The position numbers and the translations under genes are program-made. 64,000 nucleotides of DNA from Chlorocebus sabaeus (Eukaryota > Chordata > Mammalia > Primates > Cercopithecidae). The notes below the pieces were generated by a model. It was not told the origin of the DNA and searched no databases. It was given only the letters and a program-made list of their open reading frames with translations. This document shows positions 63,060 to 64,000 of this stretch, piece after piece (position 1 is the stretch's first letter; each line of letters opens with the position of its first letter). The DNA lies in contig NC_132929.1 in NCBI RefSeq assembly GCF_047675955.1, forward strand, positions 34,712,421 through 34,776,420, read 5' to 3'.

Positions 63060-63542
63060 AAACATTTTCCTTTGACCTAATCTATTTCTTAATGTTCTCT
63101 TTCAGCATGTTACCCATATAGGCATCGTTTATATAGTTATTTAGTGTACACACTCTATAATGCATTTCCTTTTTCACATAGCACTATTTTATAAGCATTC
63201 CTCATGTTTTACATATTCTTCATACTTCCTATTTTATGGCTATATTTCTCATTTGTTTAATAACTAAGTTGTCTGGCCGGGCATGGTGGCTCATGCATGT
63301 AATCCTAGCACTTTGGGAGGCCGAGGTGGGTGGATCATGGGGTCCGGAGTTCGAGACCAGCTTGGCCAACTGGCCAACATGGTGAAACCCCTGGGCAACA
63401 GAGCGAGATGCCTCTCAAAATAAAAATAAATAAGTAAGTTGTCTACGGATGTTTTCACTGTTTCCAGTGTTTGACTTTTATATATATATATAAAAAATCC
63501 TATAGAGATATTTGTTCTGTATCACTTTTATTTTGAATCATC
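63060..63542 (-). mobile_element. Old L1 fragment split by a short Alu
   Basis: T-rich sequence with atttgtttaataacta and actgtttccagtgtttg, typical of antisense old L1 3' regions. The Alu at 63275-63432 is flanked by taagttgtct on both sides. Confidence 0.55.
63275..63432 (+). mobile_element. Alu with large internal deletion
   Basis: Jumps from ggtgaaacccc to ctgggcaacagagcg; taagttgtct on both sides. Confidence 0.9.
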
Positions 63543-63874
63543 TTTTTTTCTTTTGAGACAGGGTCTTGTCTTGCTCTGTCACCCAGGCTGGAGTGCAGTG
63601 GCACAATCTCAGCTCACCACAGCCTCAACCTCCCAGGCTCAAGCGATCCTCCCACCTCAGCCTCCAGAGTAGCTAGGACCACAGGTGCGTGCCACCATGC
63701 CTGGCTAATTTTTGTATTTAGCTAATACAATTTTTGTATTAGCTAAATTTTGTGTTTGGAAACAGGGTTTCACCATGTTGCTGGGGCTGGTCTTGAACCC
63801 CTGTGCTCAAGCGATCCACATGCCTCGGCCTCCCAAAGTACTGGGATTACAGGCATAAGCCACCATGCCCAGCC
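63543..63874 (-). mobile_element. Alu with a local inverted duplication
   Basis: tgaatca on both sides; contains the inverted repeat at 63717-63747. Confidence 0.92.
63717..63747. repeat. Short perfect inverted repeat inside an Alu
   Basis: 14-bp arms (tttagctaatacaa and its complement) around a 3-bp loop, 63717-63730 and 63734-63747. It replaces the usual linker of the minus-strand Alu here, apparently by local inverted duplication. Confidence 0.85.
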
Positions 63875-64000
63875 TGAATCAGTCATTAAGGCTAAAGTCC
63901 TAGAAGTTGGACTAGAACACAGGGCCAGTTTTATGGCTCTTCACATGCTAAGTCATCGTGTGATAGCTGTCTTCTCTTAGAATCAGTAACAACTTCCATT

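Overview
The window is nuclear primate DNA: most of it is intron packed with Alu elements, with L1, L2, MIR and DNA-transposon remnants. Several young Alus (12151-12440, 17027-17334, 40899-41203, 46100-46402) carry diagnostic bases that I associate with the Old World monkey AluYR lineage (GAGATCCGGCCACTGC in place of the AluY GAGATCGCGCC, and GTGGCTCAAGCC). I therefore read the source as a cercopithecid monkey rather than an ape.

The host gene is MYO1E (unconventional myosin-Ie), on the minus strand across the whole window. Thirteen consecutive internal exons can be placed base by base. All have GT-AG sites and compatible phases, and they join into one open frame of 1,718 nt. They correspond to about residues 455-1027 of the 1108-residue human protein: the C-terminal half of the motor, one IQ motif, the lipid-binding TH1 tail and most of the proline-rich TH2 region. 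The ATP-binding N-terminal part lies beyond the right edge. The SH3 exons and the 3' UTR lie beyond the left edge.

Two further genes sit in MYO1E introns. LDHAL6B (CDS 60837-61982, plus strand, antisense to MYO1E) is an intact, intronless lactate dehydrogenase retrogene. Its insertion can be delimited exactly by 18-bp target-site duplications at 60194-60211 and 62410-62427. A microRNA hairpin that I recognise as mir-2116 lies on the MYO1E strand at 24343-24422, about 640 bp downstream of an exon donor, inside a small cluster of arm-like repeats.

Layout from left to right: 1-5901, intron toward the missing SH3 exons; 5902-16059, four exons of TH2 and distal TH1; 16060-25058, a 9-kb intron with mir-2116; 25059-27408, three exons of TH1 and the IQ motif; 31538-31682, the converter exon; 31683-56191, long repeat-rich introns around two motor exons; 56192-59358, two motor exons; 59359-62577, the intron holding LDHAL6B; 62578-62745, one more motor exon; then intron to the end. 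I see no wholly new system. The best leads are the mir-2116 repeat cluster, the retrogene that seems to carry its own GC-rich 5' flank and a presequence-like N-terminus, and several repeats lying against MYO1E splice sites.
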